Assembly: GCF_048771995.1 (NCBI RefSeq) | Contig: NC_133024.1 | Coordinates: 59,788,501-59,852,500, forward strand | DNA: 64,000 bases | From: Taeniopygia guttata | Taxonomy: Eukaryota; Chordata; Aves; Passeriformes; Estrildidae | Direction: 5' to 3' | Part shown: in pieces, positions 51,126 to 62,430 of the stretch | Layout: the number at the start of each line of letters is the position of its first letter | Numbering within the stretch: position 1 is the stretch's first letter | Notes under the pieces: model-generated | Database searches by the model: none | Seen by the model: only the letters and a program-made list of their open reading frames with translations | Told to the model about the DNA's origin: nothing | Translations under genes and position numbers: made by a program

Positions 51126-54100
51126 CTAGAAAGAATTGAGATTTACAGAGATCAATATATACATGGTATTTTTGAACAGCACATACAGTCATATGAATTT
51201 TCTTAACGTTTTACTACTTGTATTTTTGCCTTCTAAACAATATCAAAGTTTGGAAAAAAAGAGTATTTCAGTTTATAAAATAACATTAATAAAGCCTTCA
51301 CCATTGAAAGTGAAGGATGGATACTCTTGTATTTAGTTTCAGTACTGGAAAGCAATATTGAGACAACAATCACTGGGAAGCCTAAAAATCAAGTGACAGC
51401 TTTGGACAGAAGACAGGGTATGATTTATGATCAGATGTGTGATGGAAGAAAGGTGTTTGCTTACCACTTGCTTTAATCATAAAGTAGCCCAAGTTTCCCT
51501 TCTTTGCAAAACATCTGGTAACTGTGCTAGTGTCAACACTGCTCTTGTATGGCTATGCAGAAGTGAAATACAACTATCTCGAATAATTTTTTCATTTGTG
51601 GTAGATGAACCTGGAGAACAGGTCAGCAGCTGCCAATGGACTACCCCTTCCTACTGGCTCACCTAAAACATTAAACAGAACTCAGGGTGACAGAACCAGT
51701 CCTTCAACATATTTAGCAGAAGAAACAGTGTGCAGAAAGAACACTTTTAGAAAAGATGGATCCTGAGGTGAATCTTGCTCTGCAACAAGTCTGTTTCTAT
51801 AAAATGGAAAGACAAAAAGAGCACACAGGGCTGGACCAGAGCTCGTTGATTTACAGCCCTTTTACAGTAAATAGAAAGATTAACATGTAATAGATAAAAA
51901 AAGCTGGAAAAGTACATGGCTGAGTCCAATCCAGCTGCCTCTATGTAGTAAAGCTGGGTGTTCAGCAGAGAATTTAACACCTCACTCAAGATGTGAAGAA
52001 CCCTGGGGAAAATATAGCAAAGCAAAAAAAAAAGCAAAAGCAAGGACTGCTCCAGCAGTTTGGCAGCATGAACCCAGAAGAGGACAAAGATGCATTTTTT
52101 AAACCACTCAGAATGTGGATGAAACTCAGTAGTTTTTAAACAAGGTGAAAAGAAACAATAAAGTTACATGAAATGAAGGGCAGGTTAAAGAGAGCTACAT
52201 TGAGGTCAAAGACAACCTCAATGGACAATCAAAAAATGGAAAAAAAGTGACAAGACACAAAAAGGCCACTTCAAAGGTAACATGGACAGCTTGCAGAGTC
52301 TTAGCTGCCAGATGCTTGCTGAGCATATCTGGCAAGTAAGCATGTCCATATTCTTAGAGGAACAATTGCATATAATAGAGGGCAAGTCAGCTAAAAATCT
52401 CAATACCATCACATCACATGCTACAGATTTTTATTTCCAAAGAAAAAATAATTTAAGAAGCACACCCTGAAACAAGGTATCATTTCCCTACTTTCTGCAT
52501 TTAATAGTATTACCAGAAATATTTCGATTTGTTCCTCAGCAAGAACAAAGACGGGAATACCTACCTCAGGAATAAGACTGGGAGACAAATTATACCACCA
52601 TGAAGTCCAGAGTGAAAATGCTACTTTTTCACTGTTACACACACGGAGCTCATCTAGCTCAGATTCATTCAGTTTTCAGAGCACCATATTTGTGCCTTTC
52701 TCTAGACTATACGTGCTGTAGCTGTGTAATCTCTATACAGAGAACATTCACCTGGCAGACTGCAGAGCAAGTGCATACACTTGAAAGTCTACTGGCAGTG
52801 TAGGAACTCTGATGTGTGAGAGACTGCACACGCACAGCAAAGGGAAATCAAGAGAGGCACTTCAAATCTCCTATCCTCTCCAGAGCAAGGTTCTGCTGAA
52901 CCCAAGTATACTTAAGACAGTCCAAAGGCAGTGCTGGAGAGCCTCCTGTTATCACTAAGGACTTTATTTCTAGGGAAGCATGCAAAGATTACTGAGATTA
53001 GTTCAGGTATCATTTTAAACAGCTAGGTGGAGTCATCCCGCAGTTGCAAGGAATCCCTGGTAAGAACTGCTGAAGTATACAACGAAATTAAAGCTTAATG
53101 GGAGAGAGACACAGTTCACACCTTGACTATATCAGTTTGTATGCTCAGGAAGACTCAATATTTTGTTTGACTAAAAAAAAAAAGTAGGAGCTCACGATTC
53201 ATACAGTTACACAATTTAAATGGCTCAAGCAAACGGTGACACTGATGGAGATTAGCACAGCTAAAAGTTTTGGATTTCCCCCCACTTATGTGAGACTGTG
53301 AGGTTCTCAGAACAAGACAACTGCATAAAGAATAATGTAAAGTGAAAGGTATTGTTTCAAATTAAGAACTGGAATTTACCGAGTAAAAAAAACCATGAGC
53401 TCTGCAGATACTATTATTTATAAACCACAATTTTCTAACATTTAGATGCTGCAATAATTTGCATAGAGGTCTTATAGAAAGCAAATGTTTCATAGTCCCA
53501 AAAGAACCATCCTACCATGCAAGTTGTTGCAACTAGCTCAACCGATTCCCAAGATGCGAAAAATTAGTATTCCTTATCATGGAAAAACCCTGCTAACACT
53601 CAGAACTGCAGTAAACAGCACTAGTACAATTGATGCCTAACCATTTATCATGCATGCCTTATGACATACACTTTGTCCAAATTCCAATCATTTTGGAATG
53701 TAAATCATTTTACTTCCCACTTTTAGTAGAGGTATAACATACATATTTAACTTAGTGCCTTCATTCTGATCCAAAACCCCTATCTATGAATTCTAGAAAG
53801 GATCCTTAGAATGAAAATATGAAATCTTATTTCTGTCTTGAAATACTACTACTAATTCACTGGAAAAGATATTTAGCTTTTTAAGAAACTGCTAATACAC
53901 TTTAGGCTAGGAAAGCATGAACAGTCTCACAAAAAGAGTATTTCACTAAGATGAAAGCAATTTTGTTTTGTTTATTAGTCTAGATCTCCTCACCATTGCT
54001 GGAATCTAAACAGTAATCTGACTAACATGCTGCTGTATCACATTTCTGTAATTTTCACACAACACTCATTACGTACTTTCTGTGGTCTTTGAAACCTAAA

Positions 54101-54175
54101 ATAATGAATTAATGCACATTTCATAAGGGTTTTTTCACCACACGAAAAAGACAGTTTAATCCCTGCAGAACTTAC
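51126..54175 (-). other. ZC3H13: ZC3H13 intron, 3.05 kb
   Basis: Bounded by a GTAAGT donor at 54175 and a TTTCTAG acceptor at 51126, phase 1. The interior is AT-rich, and no extra exon, RNA gene or named repeat was recognised. Confidence 0.85.
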
Positions 54176-54376
54176 CTTTAGGTTTTTCTAAGACCCTCTG
54201 GCATGTCTCTTTTATTTTGGTGAAGAGCTCTGGTCCTGCCAATCGCTTGGAAATGCCAACTCTCAACATAACAGCACCTGGTGTGAATTTTAGAAGCGCA
54301 GCCCCAGGCTCACGTGGTTCTTTTGGCTGCTTTGGCATAAGACTGGACCAGTCTACATCTATAACATCCACTGGAT
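54176..54376 (-). CDS. ZC3H13: ZC3H13 exon, conserved C-terminal domain
   Basis: Phase 1 in and phase 1 out, 201 bases, between TTTTGCAG and GTAAGT. It encodes DPVDVIDVDWSSLMPKQPKE, a proline-rich link, then LLKFTPGAVMLRVGISKRL and a helical segment ending in CQRVLEKPK. Human ZC3H13, as I recall it, differs here by only a few conservative changes. Together with the two following exons this forms the compact, non-repetitive end of an otherwise low-complexity protein, and probably one folded unit. Confidence 0.95.
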
Positions 54377-54992
54377 CTGCAAAAGCATTGACAGAGAATG
54401 AGTTATCACATCACCACCCCTTACTACAGCTGATTAATTTCACATGCTGTGCACATGGCTGTCTTCTGAAAGGAATATATATATTAGATGAACATTGTTC
54501 TGCAGACCTCTTGGACCTTTCATGTAAGAATGTCAAAACTCACTTGGATGGGTGGAAAATGGGAGAAATACAAAAAGAAATAGAAATAAAAAGCTATATG
54601 GATTTTAAAAACCCAACCCATGTCTAATATTCTGCTTTATTTTTATTGCAATCCCTTTGTGAAAGGTTGCTCAGATCCTGCTTAGCCAGCAGGTTTGGAG
54701 ATATTACTTATGCATTCAGAAAAGTCACAGTACAACTGAATATGCTAAGATGGATTCAAATTAAATGTTTAGAAAGCTAGTTCACAGAGCCCAGATTATG
54801 CAACTGAATTTAGGACAATTAGGCAATTCCATTCTTCCCAATGCACTTGGAAAGCATTCAAGCACAGACAGAATCTGCTCACAGACTTCACTCCTAATTC
54901 AGAAATACTGTCAATATCACAACAGCATAATATGCACACTGATCTAATCTTTATATTCAAATAATCACAAAAGGGGGTTGATATACTTTTAC
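54377..54992 (-). other. ZC3H13: ZC3H13 intron, 0.6 kb
   Basis: GTAAAA donor at 54992 and TTTTGCAG acceptor at 54377, phase 1. Nothing else was recognised inside. The plus-strand open frame that crosses it is a chance frame over exon and intron. Confidence 0.85.
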
Positions 54993-55142
54993 CAGGCATC
55001 TTCTCATCCTCCTGTTGATCCTCACGCTTTTCAGCATCACCTGCCAGAATTTCATCCAGTTCATCATCACTGATAGGCTCGTATTCTCCAGCACCAGACC
55101 CCAGTGACTGCACATCATTAGTCTTTGTTTCATCCTCTCCTC
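54993..55142 (-). CDS. ZC3H13: ZC3H13 exon, acidic linker
   Basis: Encodes about 50 residues: GGEDETKTNDVQ, SLGSGAGEYEPISDDELDEI and LAGDAEKREDQQEDEKMP. It is strongly acidic, and the SDDELDEILAGDAEKREDQQ stretch is essentially invariant compared with human as I recall it. The 5' edge is ambiguous by three bases because the acceptor is a TAGGAG tandem. Use of the first AG gives SLEGGEDE across the junction and use of the second gives SLEGEDE, which is closer to human length. Confidence 0.93.
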
Positions 55143-55145
55143 CTA
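55140..55145 (-). promoter_or_regulatory. ZC3H13: NAGNAG tandem splice acceptor (TAGGAG)
   Basis: On the minus strand the exon is preceded by CTCTGTAGGAG. Either AG can serve and the difference is one glycine codon. TAG is normally preferred over GAG, so the longer exon (to 55142) is the default call. Confidence 0.7.
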
Positions 55146-58100
55146 CAGAGACAGACACATACTGTAGCTTTAAAGCAATCATATTTATTTTCTAAATATG
55201 GTGTACACTGTCTGAAGACAAAAAGCAAACTAAACTGTTACCTTTTAGGAACAAGTATATTCAACACAAAAACTGGTATTAATCCAGAGAAACAGTGAAG
55301 TTATTCCTGCCATACACAATGTGGTAATTTGAATTTTACATACACTGGTTAATTTTTGGTGTAGTTATTAGTCAAACTGCTCAGAGAAGGCCATTTTCAC
55401 AACATACATGTTGATTATCTGATATCTGACATGTAGTTTGTAAGAAGAAATAGTTTATAAAAATCTAAGTCAGTGCCACTAAATCTTTCAGATGCTTTAA
55501 TACATTAATCTAAAATCAGGATTCGGTCCAAAGGTCCTAAAATAAGTAACAAAACTCAAAAATACAAAAGGTAACAGGTATCCTGAATGAAACAATTATA
55601 TACAGAATTTTAGTTTCTTTGTAGCAGTCACAAAAAGAGCTTTTAGAAAACCATGCCAAACTTCTTTTAGTTACCCTCCTTTCCATCCACATACTATCTG
55701 CAAACAGAAATACGTGTGCTGTATGTCAAACATATTCCTTAGGATCTGTGAACACAAGACATTCAAACACTGAATTCCGCAGTTCACAAAAGGGACATCC
55801 TCTCACCTCCAAGACTGAAAGACCAGACTCAAGCATTTAAAATTCCATTGCTCTGAACTCAGGCTTTATTACGTTTCTCCACCATGGGTACTAACAATGA
55901 GTTTGCCCCACAAACTGGACAGAATTTACAGGGATCCTCGTCTGTGAATGACTATTCTGATACCTCCCAGCTCCCTTAGCCAGAGTAAAACTGCTTCCAT
56001 TTTAAGTTTCCCCCTGCTCTTTGTTTTTCTTTTTTTTTTTTTTTTTTGGCTTGCCTTTGTGGGGGAAGAAAAGCTAGCCACCTCACTAGCCTAAAAATCA
56101 GCAAGGGAAAAGCAAGTAAAAGACAAGCCAGTAGAGCATAAACAAACTACTCAGACCATCTGGCAATGCTTTGGAGGAAGCATATAGCATCTTCAGCATT
56201 ATTTAAGCCCATTCCTAAAGCAAAAACATTAAGACAATTTAATAATATCCTGACATATTTTGTTAAGAGAATATACAACAGTAAGTACAACAGTAAGTAC
56301 CACATACCTCCCTAACATCAGCACATGTGGAAATTTTACTTAGCTTTCTAACAAGTTTTTCCATTTTAGAAAGGAGAATAAGGTGATCAAAATTCACTAG
56401 ATTTCATTTTGTGTCTTACAACCTTAAATATTCACTGCCTGTAAGATCCTTCTGCTGCATCCCCACTGATGTACCAGATTCACTAGTTCACCAGTACTAC
56501 ATGCCTGGACACATTAAAAATTTACTGTATTAAGAAATTTAAAATAATACAATTCATAGTTCTCGATATGTAGTTTTAAAAAGTTATTTTATATTTTGAA
56601 CTTCAAGTAAAAGTTCGGTAATTTACAGACTATCTTTTACCACTCTTATGTGGAAGTGTACTTTTATATTAATTCTGCATTAAAAACTCAACACACTCAT
56701 CAGCTGTATTGAGCAATGTAAAGAGGAGTTACAAAGTAATGAAGATAATAAAGTACACTAAACCTTAGAAAATCATAACCATGCTATATAGAATACGCTT
56801 TAATGAAATGGAAAGCCATCTAATATTTTACAAAGTAGGTTTTCCTAAAAAAATTAAGAAATCCTAAATATACCATAATACCCTAGAGATGAAAAACCAC
56901 AGAGAATTTAGAACACAACCTCTGAAAAACAGACAAAAAAATACAAATCAAAACAAGGATGCTGAAAGGCTAGACCTAAGAACACATTTAACACACAGAG
57001 CCTATATGGTTACAGGTGCCCTCCTGGAAATAGATCATGTACCCAAGAATGGCCTTTCATTACCTCTTTTCTCAAGTTATATGGTACTCTCAGATTTATG
57101 CTTTTCCTCTAGTTTCTAAATAGTTAATTCTGTCTATTATAGCAAAAGCAGACTTTTCCAGGCTCATTTCAAATACTATTTTTGTCAAGTGCTTCCACTC
57201 CACAAATAATCTCCTTAAATGAAACTTTCCCAACAGGATCTCTCAACTCTAAAGACCACTTCGTGAGTAATCAGGTAGGAGACCTAAGTACTAAATATTT
57301 CTCACAACCCTCTTGAGACAGCATTTGATTTAACTGCTCAAATTAACAATGAACACTACAGGTAATTCTTACAAAGAATGGCAAACACAATGAGAGTAAC
57401 CATAACATATGTCAGTTACTCTGGATTTTTTCTTTTATGTTGTTCATGTAAAAACACTTCCCAACTCCCTATTCTTGCAAAGCTCAAGCTTCTAATCCAT
57501 GTGACAAACTGTTAGAAGTTTGTCAATGTTTGTCCCTTTCTAAGCACACTTACCCAAGCATCATTAGGGCCAGCAAAGTGAAGCTGCATTTTCAGCTGAT
57601 ATTACTGAGATCACCTCAGATAAGGTTAGATCTGAAAAGATCTATAAGATTACCTCAGGAAAACTATTTTTGGACTATTGTGCCAAGCCATACATATGCC
57701 TCACCTACTAATCAGACAAACAGTCCTATGATAGTTGAGGTCTGGCAGAAAAAAACCCCCAAAAACAGTTCCAAGTCCACACTCCCTTTTTTTCACTCAT
57801 TACCTGTCACCCCCAAAATAAGAAATAGATCTTAAAATTATGTAACAAGGCAATTAAAACTTTGGTGTTATCTTTTAGTAAATTGCTTATTCAGAAACAT
57901 TGCATTTTGGTGAAATTATCTCAGATAATCTATGCCTCTTTGCCTCAAGACTTCTCTAGAATTTAAGAAACAGCACTAACATAATTAACAATAAGAAAGA
58001 TACTCATCAGATTTCTCTCACTGTCTGCTTCCACAGCAGAGAAGCTGAAGCCAATAAGCCTTTCAGCAGAAAATGATTCTATTTAGCACTATGCTAAGAG

Positions 58101-58148
58101 AAAGAATAAAGTACTTGTTAGTCCAGTTTCTTTCCCAGAATAGCTCAC
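55143..58148 (-). other. ZC3H13: ZC3H13 intron, 3.0 kb
   Basis: GTGAGC donor at 58148 and CTGTAG acceptor at 55143, phase 1. It includes a T-rich run at about 56029-56047. No extra exon, RNA gene or named transposon was recognised. Confidence 0.85.
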
Positions 58149-58658
58149 CTTCTAGACTCTCTACTTTTTCAGCCTCATTTCCATCTTCAAAGCCTTGTAA
58201 AGATCCTAAATCTTTGTCTGTTTTCTCCTTCTCAGAAGCCACTGAGTCCCGGCAAACACCATCAAACTCTTTTTCGTGATCTCTGTCCAGTTTTGTTTCA
58301 CTGTGCTTTGTTGATTCCTTTTGAGAAGAGCTGTCAAGAGTTCTCTCTCTCTCTCTTTCAGCAGGATCAGGCAGCTGTCGGTCTCTCTCTCTCTCCAGCT
58401 CCCGTCTTTTCTCCCTATCCCTCTCTCGCTCCCTGAGTCTCTCTCGCTCCCGGCTCCTTGGCCAGTCTTTGTCCACATCTCGGTCCCAGTCCCTCTGTCT
58501 CCCCTCTCTCCTGTCTCTCTCTCGTTCTCGATCATGTTCATGTCGATCTCGCTCCTGAAGCCTTTCCCTGCTATCAAAGGACCCAGATCTGGAATGGACC
58601 TGACGATCTGACTCGGGGGAGCTTCTTCTTGAACTGTGGCTTCTTGAATCTTGACGAT
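58149..58658 (-). CDS. ZC3H13: ZC3H13 exon, second Arg/Asp/Glu-rich region
   Basis: Phase 1 on both sides, 510 bases. It opens with DRQDSRSHSSRRSSPESDRQ, continues through SGSFDSRERLQERDRHEHD, then a long Arg/Asp/Glu mixed-charge repeat (ERERDRREGRQRDWDRD and similar). It ends in an acidic segment with KDLGSLQGFEDGNEAEK and SLEG. The layout and anchors match human ZC3H13 as I recall it. The alternating-charge region is expected to be disordered or a charged single helix and is typical of nuclear speckle and RNA-processing proteins. The plus-strand frames across it (serine/leucine-rich) are mirror products of the repeat. Confidence 0.95.
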
Positions 58659-59631
58659 CTGCATAAAAGATTATATATATAAGCATGACTGTGACACATA
58701 AATGTAATACCATTTTACTAGACCAAAGCGTTTTAAAGATGCAGATATGAAAATATGCTTCTAAAAAGCATCATCTTCAAATTAATAATGCTTTCACATT
58801 GCCTTAGAAGATTTAACCTTACTTAAAATCACGTGGTAACTCTTCCCACTTCCAAAAAAGAATTTTAGTGGCTGCTTTCTACTATGAGAGAAACCAACTA
58901 AAGGTATACAATCTTAACTCAGGAATTTAGGCATGGGGGGGAAAAGAAAAAAGAATCACCTCAAAATTCAAAATTTTTATAACGTGCCTTCTAAAGCTAG
59001 GATGCCTTAGTTAACAAATGATGAATTCAGAAAAATTTCAAGCATGTAACCATGAGGAGAACAGAGAGACAAAATGCTTTCGGAAGAAGGTATTTTTGAA
59101 GGGATGCTGTTTCAGTTTTAAAATATTTTACCTATTGTTTTTTTCACAGCAACTACACATATTAAAAAATATGACTGTTTTGATTTTGCAATGATTTCCA
59201 TACACATTAAAAGTATGCCTATCAGGAACCATAAAAATTTACCTCATTTTGCATAATTTCAGGAATTTCCATACCAAAATTAACACTAATAACAAATTTA
59301 AGAGCATTATTTAGATAATAAAACTACCTCAGTGTTCTGTTAGCACAATTATTTTATCCATGAGGTTTTTCTGTCCTACAAATTACTTTGCTCCCCCGCC
59401 ATCATGAACCAAATCCAACTGAATGTTTTGGTATAAACAAAATGGTAATCCTGCCCACTGAGAATCAGCTTTTCATATATGTTAACACTTGCAGAAATCT
59501 TAATTCATTCTAGTTTTACAATGAAATGCAGACAGCACCTTCCTCTCCCATCACACTAATTAGTCATGAAGAACAATCTGGGACTTGTACAGAGAATGAT
59601 AGGTCAGTCTCACTAAAATGCATCTTATTAC
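58659..59631 (-). other. ZC3H13: ZC3H13 intron, 1.0 kb
   Basis: GTAATA donor at 59631 and TATGCAG acceptor at 58659, phase 1. The exon frame continues 18 codons into the intron before a stop, which is not evidence of an extension. Nothing else was recognised. Confidence 0.85.
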
Positions 59632-60642
59632 CTGAAGATGTGCTGCGACTGGGTTCCCCTCGTTTCAACTGATCAATTCGGGACTTCCTTTCAGTGATTT
59701 CTAAGCTTTTCTTCTCCCTGTCCCTGTCCCTATCCCTAGAGCTACTGTGCAGGATCCTTTTCCGTGCGGTCTGATCGTCTCCACTGCGATGTGCTGACTC
59801 ATTGGAGGGGGATCTAAGCCTGCTGGAGGCATGGCTCCGATTGCTACCGAGGCTGCTGCTGCGCTTCTGGTCCACAGGCTTACGGTGTGGTCCATCCTCT
59901 ATTGTAACATGAGGGGCTTCCACCTTTTCTACCCTCGTCCTGTGACTTTTTCTATGGGAATCCTCGGTGGTTCTTTCTGGAACAACAATGTCGCCACGTT
60001 CAGGAACATCTTCATCTGACCAGTCACTAAATGTTGTATCTTCTCTTTTTGTAGGGACTTCTGCCACTGCTTTCTCAGGTGGTGCTTCAACCAATTCTTC
60101 TTTAGTTACAGGAGGGGTTCTTGGGCCTTTTTTCTTTTTATGATGTGGAACAATTTCTTCGTCAGAAACTTCAGAATCACCCTTGGATCTCTTACGCTTT
60201 TTCTCCACATTTTTCCTTTTTTGACCTTTCTTAGGGGAAAAGACCTGGCTTTCCTCAGTTGCTGGTTCATTAGCATACTTTTCCACCCCACTGTCATCAT
60301 CTTTCTTCTTCTTTGTGGCCTTTTTCTGTATCTTAGACTTCTTCTTGTTGTCATCATGCATTCTATCAGAAGCATCTCTTTCTTCAGAAGGATGGTGTCC
60401 AAGATTTTCCTGAACCCTGGACCGGGAACCTTCTGAAGCATCTGGCTGCTCTCTTTGCTTATCTGCTGAAGAAACCCTCTCTTTAAACTCTGGTTCTTCA
60501 TAGCGCCGGGAACTTTCCTTTCTGTCTGATTTTCGATCTTCTTCTTTCCAGCGGCTCTGCCGCTCCTCCGTGACATGAGAGGGGCTGAGTGACCGGGATT
60601 CCTGTGGCCGCACAACCTGGCTCAGGAGTCTGTGCTTTTCAT
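59632..60642 (-). CDS. ZC3H13: ZC3H13 large exon, Lys-rich nuclear region
   Basis: 1,011 bases, phase 1 on both sides. It opens NEKHRLLSQVVRPQESRSLS (the first Asn is split across the junction) and ends GEPSRSTSSG. Between them lie a Glu/Arg segment, several lysine-rich stretches that look like nuclear localisation signals (KIQKKATKKKKDDD, SPKKGQKRKNVEKKRKRSKG), the conserved FSDWSDEDVPE and VEAPHVTIED blocks, and an RSSSLGSNRSH serine-rich tail. Most blocks match human ZC3H13 in order. The exon is short between DEDVPE and EDSHRK: the human protein, as I recall it, has an Ala/Thr/Ser/Pro-rich insertion of some 70-80 residues there, and here only about ten residues link the two anchors. Confidence 0.96.
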
Positions 60643-61112
60643 CTGCAAAACGAGAAAAAGAAGATTTTTTATAAATGAAAGGGAAATGAGAAAACGAACA
60701 TCCTCCTCTAAGAAGAATGTTTTTGCACAGCCTTTATTGTGTAGGAAGAGCATGTGAGCATTTACTGTCTTCTCCATGCCAAAAAAAGTGTCCATTAAAA
60801 CACATAACCCATTACTTCAGTTTGATTTCTCAGGTTTTTCTATTGCTGCAGCAGCAAAAGACAATTTCCAATTTGGTAAACATGCATCTTACACAGAAGA
60901 TGTGGAAGTCACTATCATCTGGAAGACATAACACATAGTGACAAAATGAAGATAAATGACAAATAAAGATGAAGAAAACTTGTAATGCTCATAAAAATAT
61001 GGAAAACACTTATAAAACTTTCCCCTTGTTTTTTCTGTTTAAATTGCAAGTTATTTTCCACAGACAGAGGATAACCTGGGTCCAGCTGCAGAGAGAGCCC
61101 ACTCCCACTTAC
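60643..61112 (-). other. ZC3H13: ZC3H13 intron, 0.47 kb
   Basis: AAAA|GTAAGT donor and TTTTGCAG acceptor, phase 1, rebuilding an Asn codon across the junction as in human. Nothing else was recognised. Confidence 0.85.
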
Positions 61113-61216
61113 TTTTATCATCTCCACTGTTGTAAGCATCACTATCAGGAGAATGATCACGGCGACGTTTGGGTGACTGACGGGGACTTGGACTGCTTTC
61201 ATTTCTGTGACGCTTC
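61113..61216 (-). CDS. ZC3H13: ZC3H13 short exon, Ser-Pro and basic motif
   Basis: 104 bases, entered in phase 2 and left in phase 1, too short to stand out as an open frame. It reads KRHRNESSPSPRQSPKRRRD then HSPDSDAYNSGDDK, nearly identical to human as I recall it. The SPSPRQSPKRRR cluster combines proline-directed phosphorylation sites with a basic nuclear-import-like patch. Acceptor CATTTGCAG and donor GTAAGT are both strong, and both junctions rebuild codons (Lys and Asn) that match human. Confidence 0.94.
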
Positions 61217-61886
61217 CTGCAAATGGAACATGCACCACCAAATTTCTTTAGGATGCTTTGAGTTTATCATCAATACAATCCCTGAAGTCTAAGTACCTCA
61301 TACAGAAGACATTTAAAGATGTTGTGAAGTTCTGTAGTTTTCTAAGTTGCCATTCCAAGTAAAAGCTGTGCACTTAAAAGAAGCACAACACAACACTGGG
61401 GATATTTTTCATGCCTTCACTGGTAGCCTTCTGGTGTTGGAAATTTGGTAGTGCAAAGGGTAATGCATGTTCCAAAGAAATTTAATTAACGAAGTCACAA
61501 ACCCTGACCTAGATAGCTGCTATTTGAATTTCAGACTTCATAATGTACCACAGTTTTCTACTATGTTTCCATTAGTGACCGTATTATTAAAGGCAAGACA
61601 ATTCAAGCATAAAGGGGAAAATTACATTGTCTGACTCAACTTTTAGCTCACAAATAGTTCCATGATTCAGCACTAAAAAAACACTGGAATAACTTCACCA
61701 GCATAGTACCGACTCGGGGGCGACCAGCATGTGCCACACAGATGCAAGGGAGACAGCTCCAGACCAAGCCTATGAATAAACAGGACATCTCCCTCCTTAA
61801 GATACTCCCCTGCCTACCAACTTAGCAAATTCAACAGTAAAAGACTGCCTTTTTCTTTGACTGAAGTAACATTTAGATGCACTCAC
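61217..61886 (-). other. ZC3H13: ZC3H13 intron, 0.67 kb
   Basis: GTGAGT donor at 61886 and TTTGCAG acceptor at 61217, phase 2. No named element was recognised. Confidence 0.85.
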
Positions 61887-62430
61887 TTGGATTTTCTTTC
61901 CTCGTGGACATCTCTTGAGCCTCTTTCTTCTCGAATATCTTCTCTCTTGTCCCTGCGATCTTCCCTTCCTTTGTCTTTGTCATCCCAGTCTCTCTGGCGG
62001 TCTCTTTCTTTGTCTCTGTCTCGACCCCTCTCCCTTTCGCGCTCCCGCTCTCGATCTCTCTCTCGTTCTCGCTCCCTTTCCCGTTCCTCCCGCTCTCGCT
62101 CCCGTTCTTTCTCCCTCTCCCTCTCTCGTTCCCTTTCCCTGTCATGGTCTCTGTCTCGGTCCCGTTCACGGTCCCTGTCTTTGTCCCGCTCTCTGTCCCT
62201 CTCCCGTTCCCGAGCACGATCTCGTTCCAACTCTCTTTCTTTTTCCCTCTCTCTTTCCCGGTCTCTTTCTCTTTCTCTCTCTCGGTCCCTCTCCCTTTCC
62301 CGCTCTCTCTCCCGGGCCCTTTCATCTCTTCTGTCATCAGACCGATCCACCCTTCGCTCCTCTCTCCTCTCATCCCGCTCGAGATCATCACTCCGTCCTT
62401 GGTGCCGTACTGGTGAGCTTGCTCTCTGAT
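61887..62430 (-). CDS. ZC3H13: ZC3H13 exon, Arg/Glu mixed-charge repeat
   Basis: 544 bases after GATTGCAG, phase 1 in and phase 2 out. It starts DQRASSPVRHQGRSDDLERD, continues REERRVDRSDDRRDERARE and then about 110 residues built almost only from Arg, Glu, Asp and Lys in alternation. It closes with KERDRQRDWDDKDKGREDRR and HEERKSK. Human ZC3H13 has the same repeat with the same entry and exit anchors. The coding DNA is a purine-rich tract of about 300 bases. Codon choice varies (CGA, CGG, CGT, AGA, AGG for Arg), so this is an old, maintained protein repeat and not a fresh microsatellite expansion. The N-terminal half of the protein, including the CCCH zinc finger, is encoded beyond 64000. 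Confidence 0.96.

Noticed and set aside
61857..62429. 190-codon plus-strand frame of Ser/Leu/Arg repeats resembling an SR protein
   Set aside because: It is the exact antisense of the ZC3H13 Arg/Glu repeat exon. The mirror of CGN/GAR codons gives Ser/Arg/Leu automatically, and no independent start, splice or domain evidence exists.
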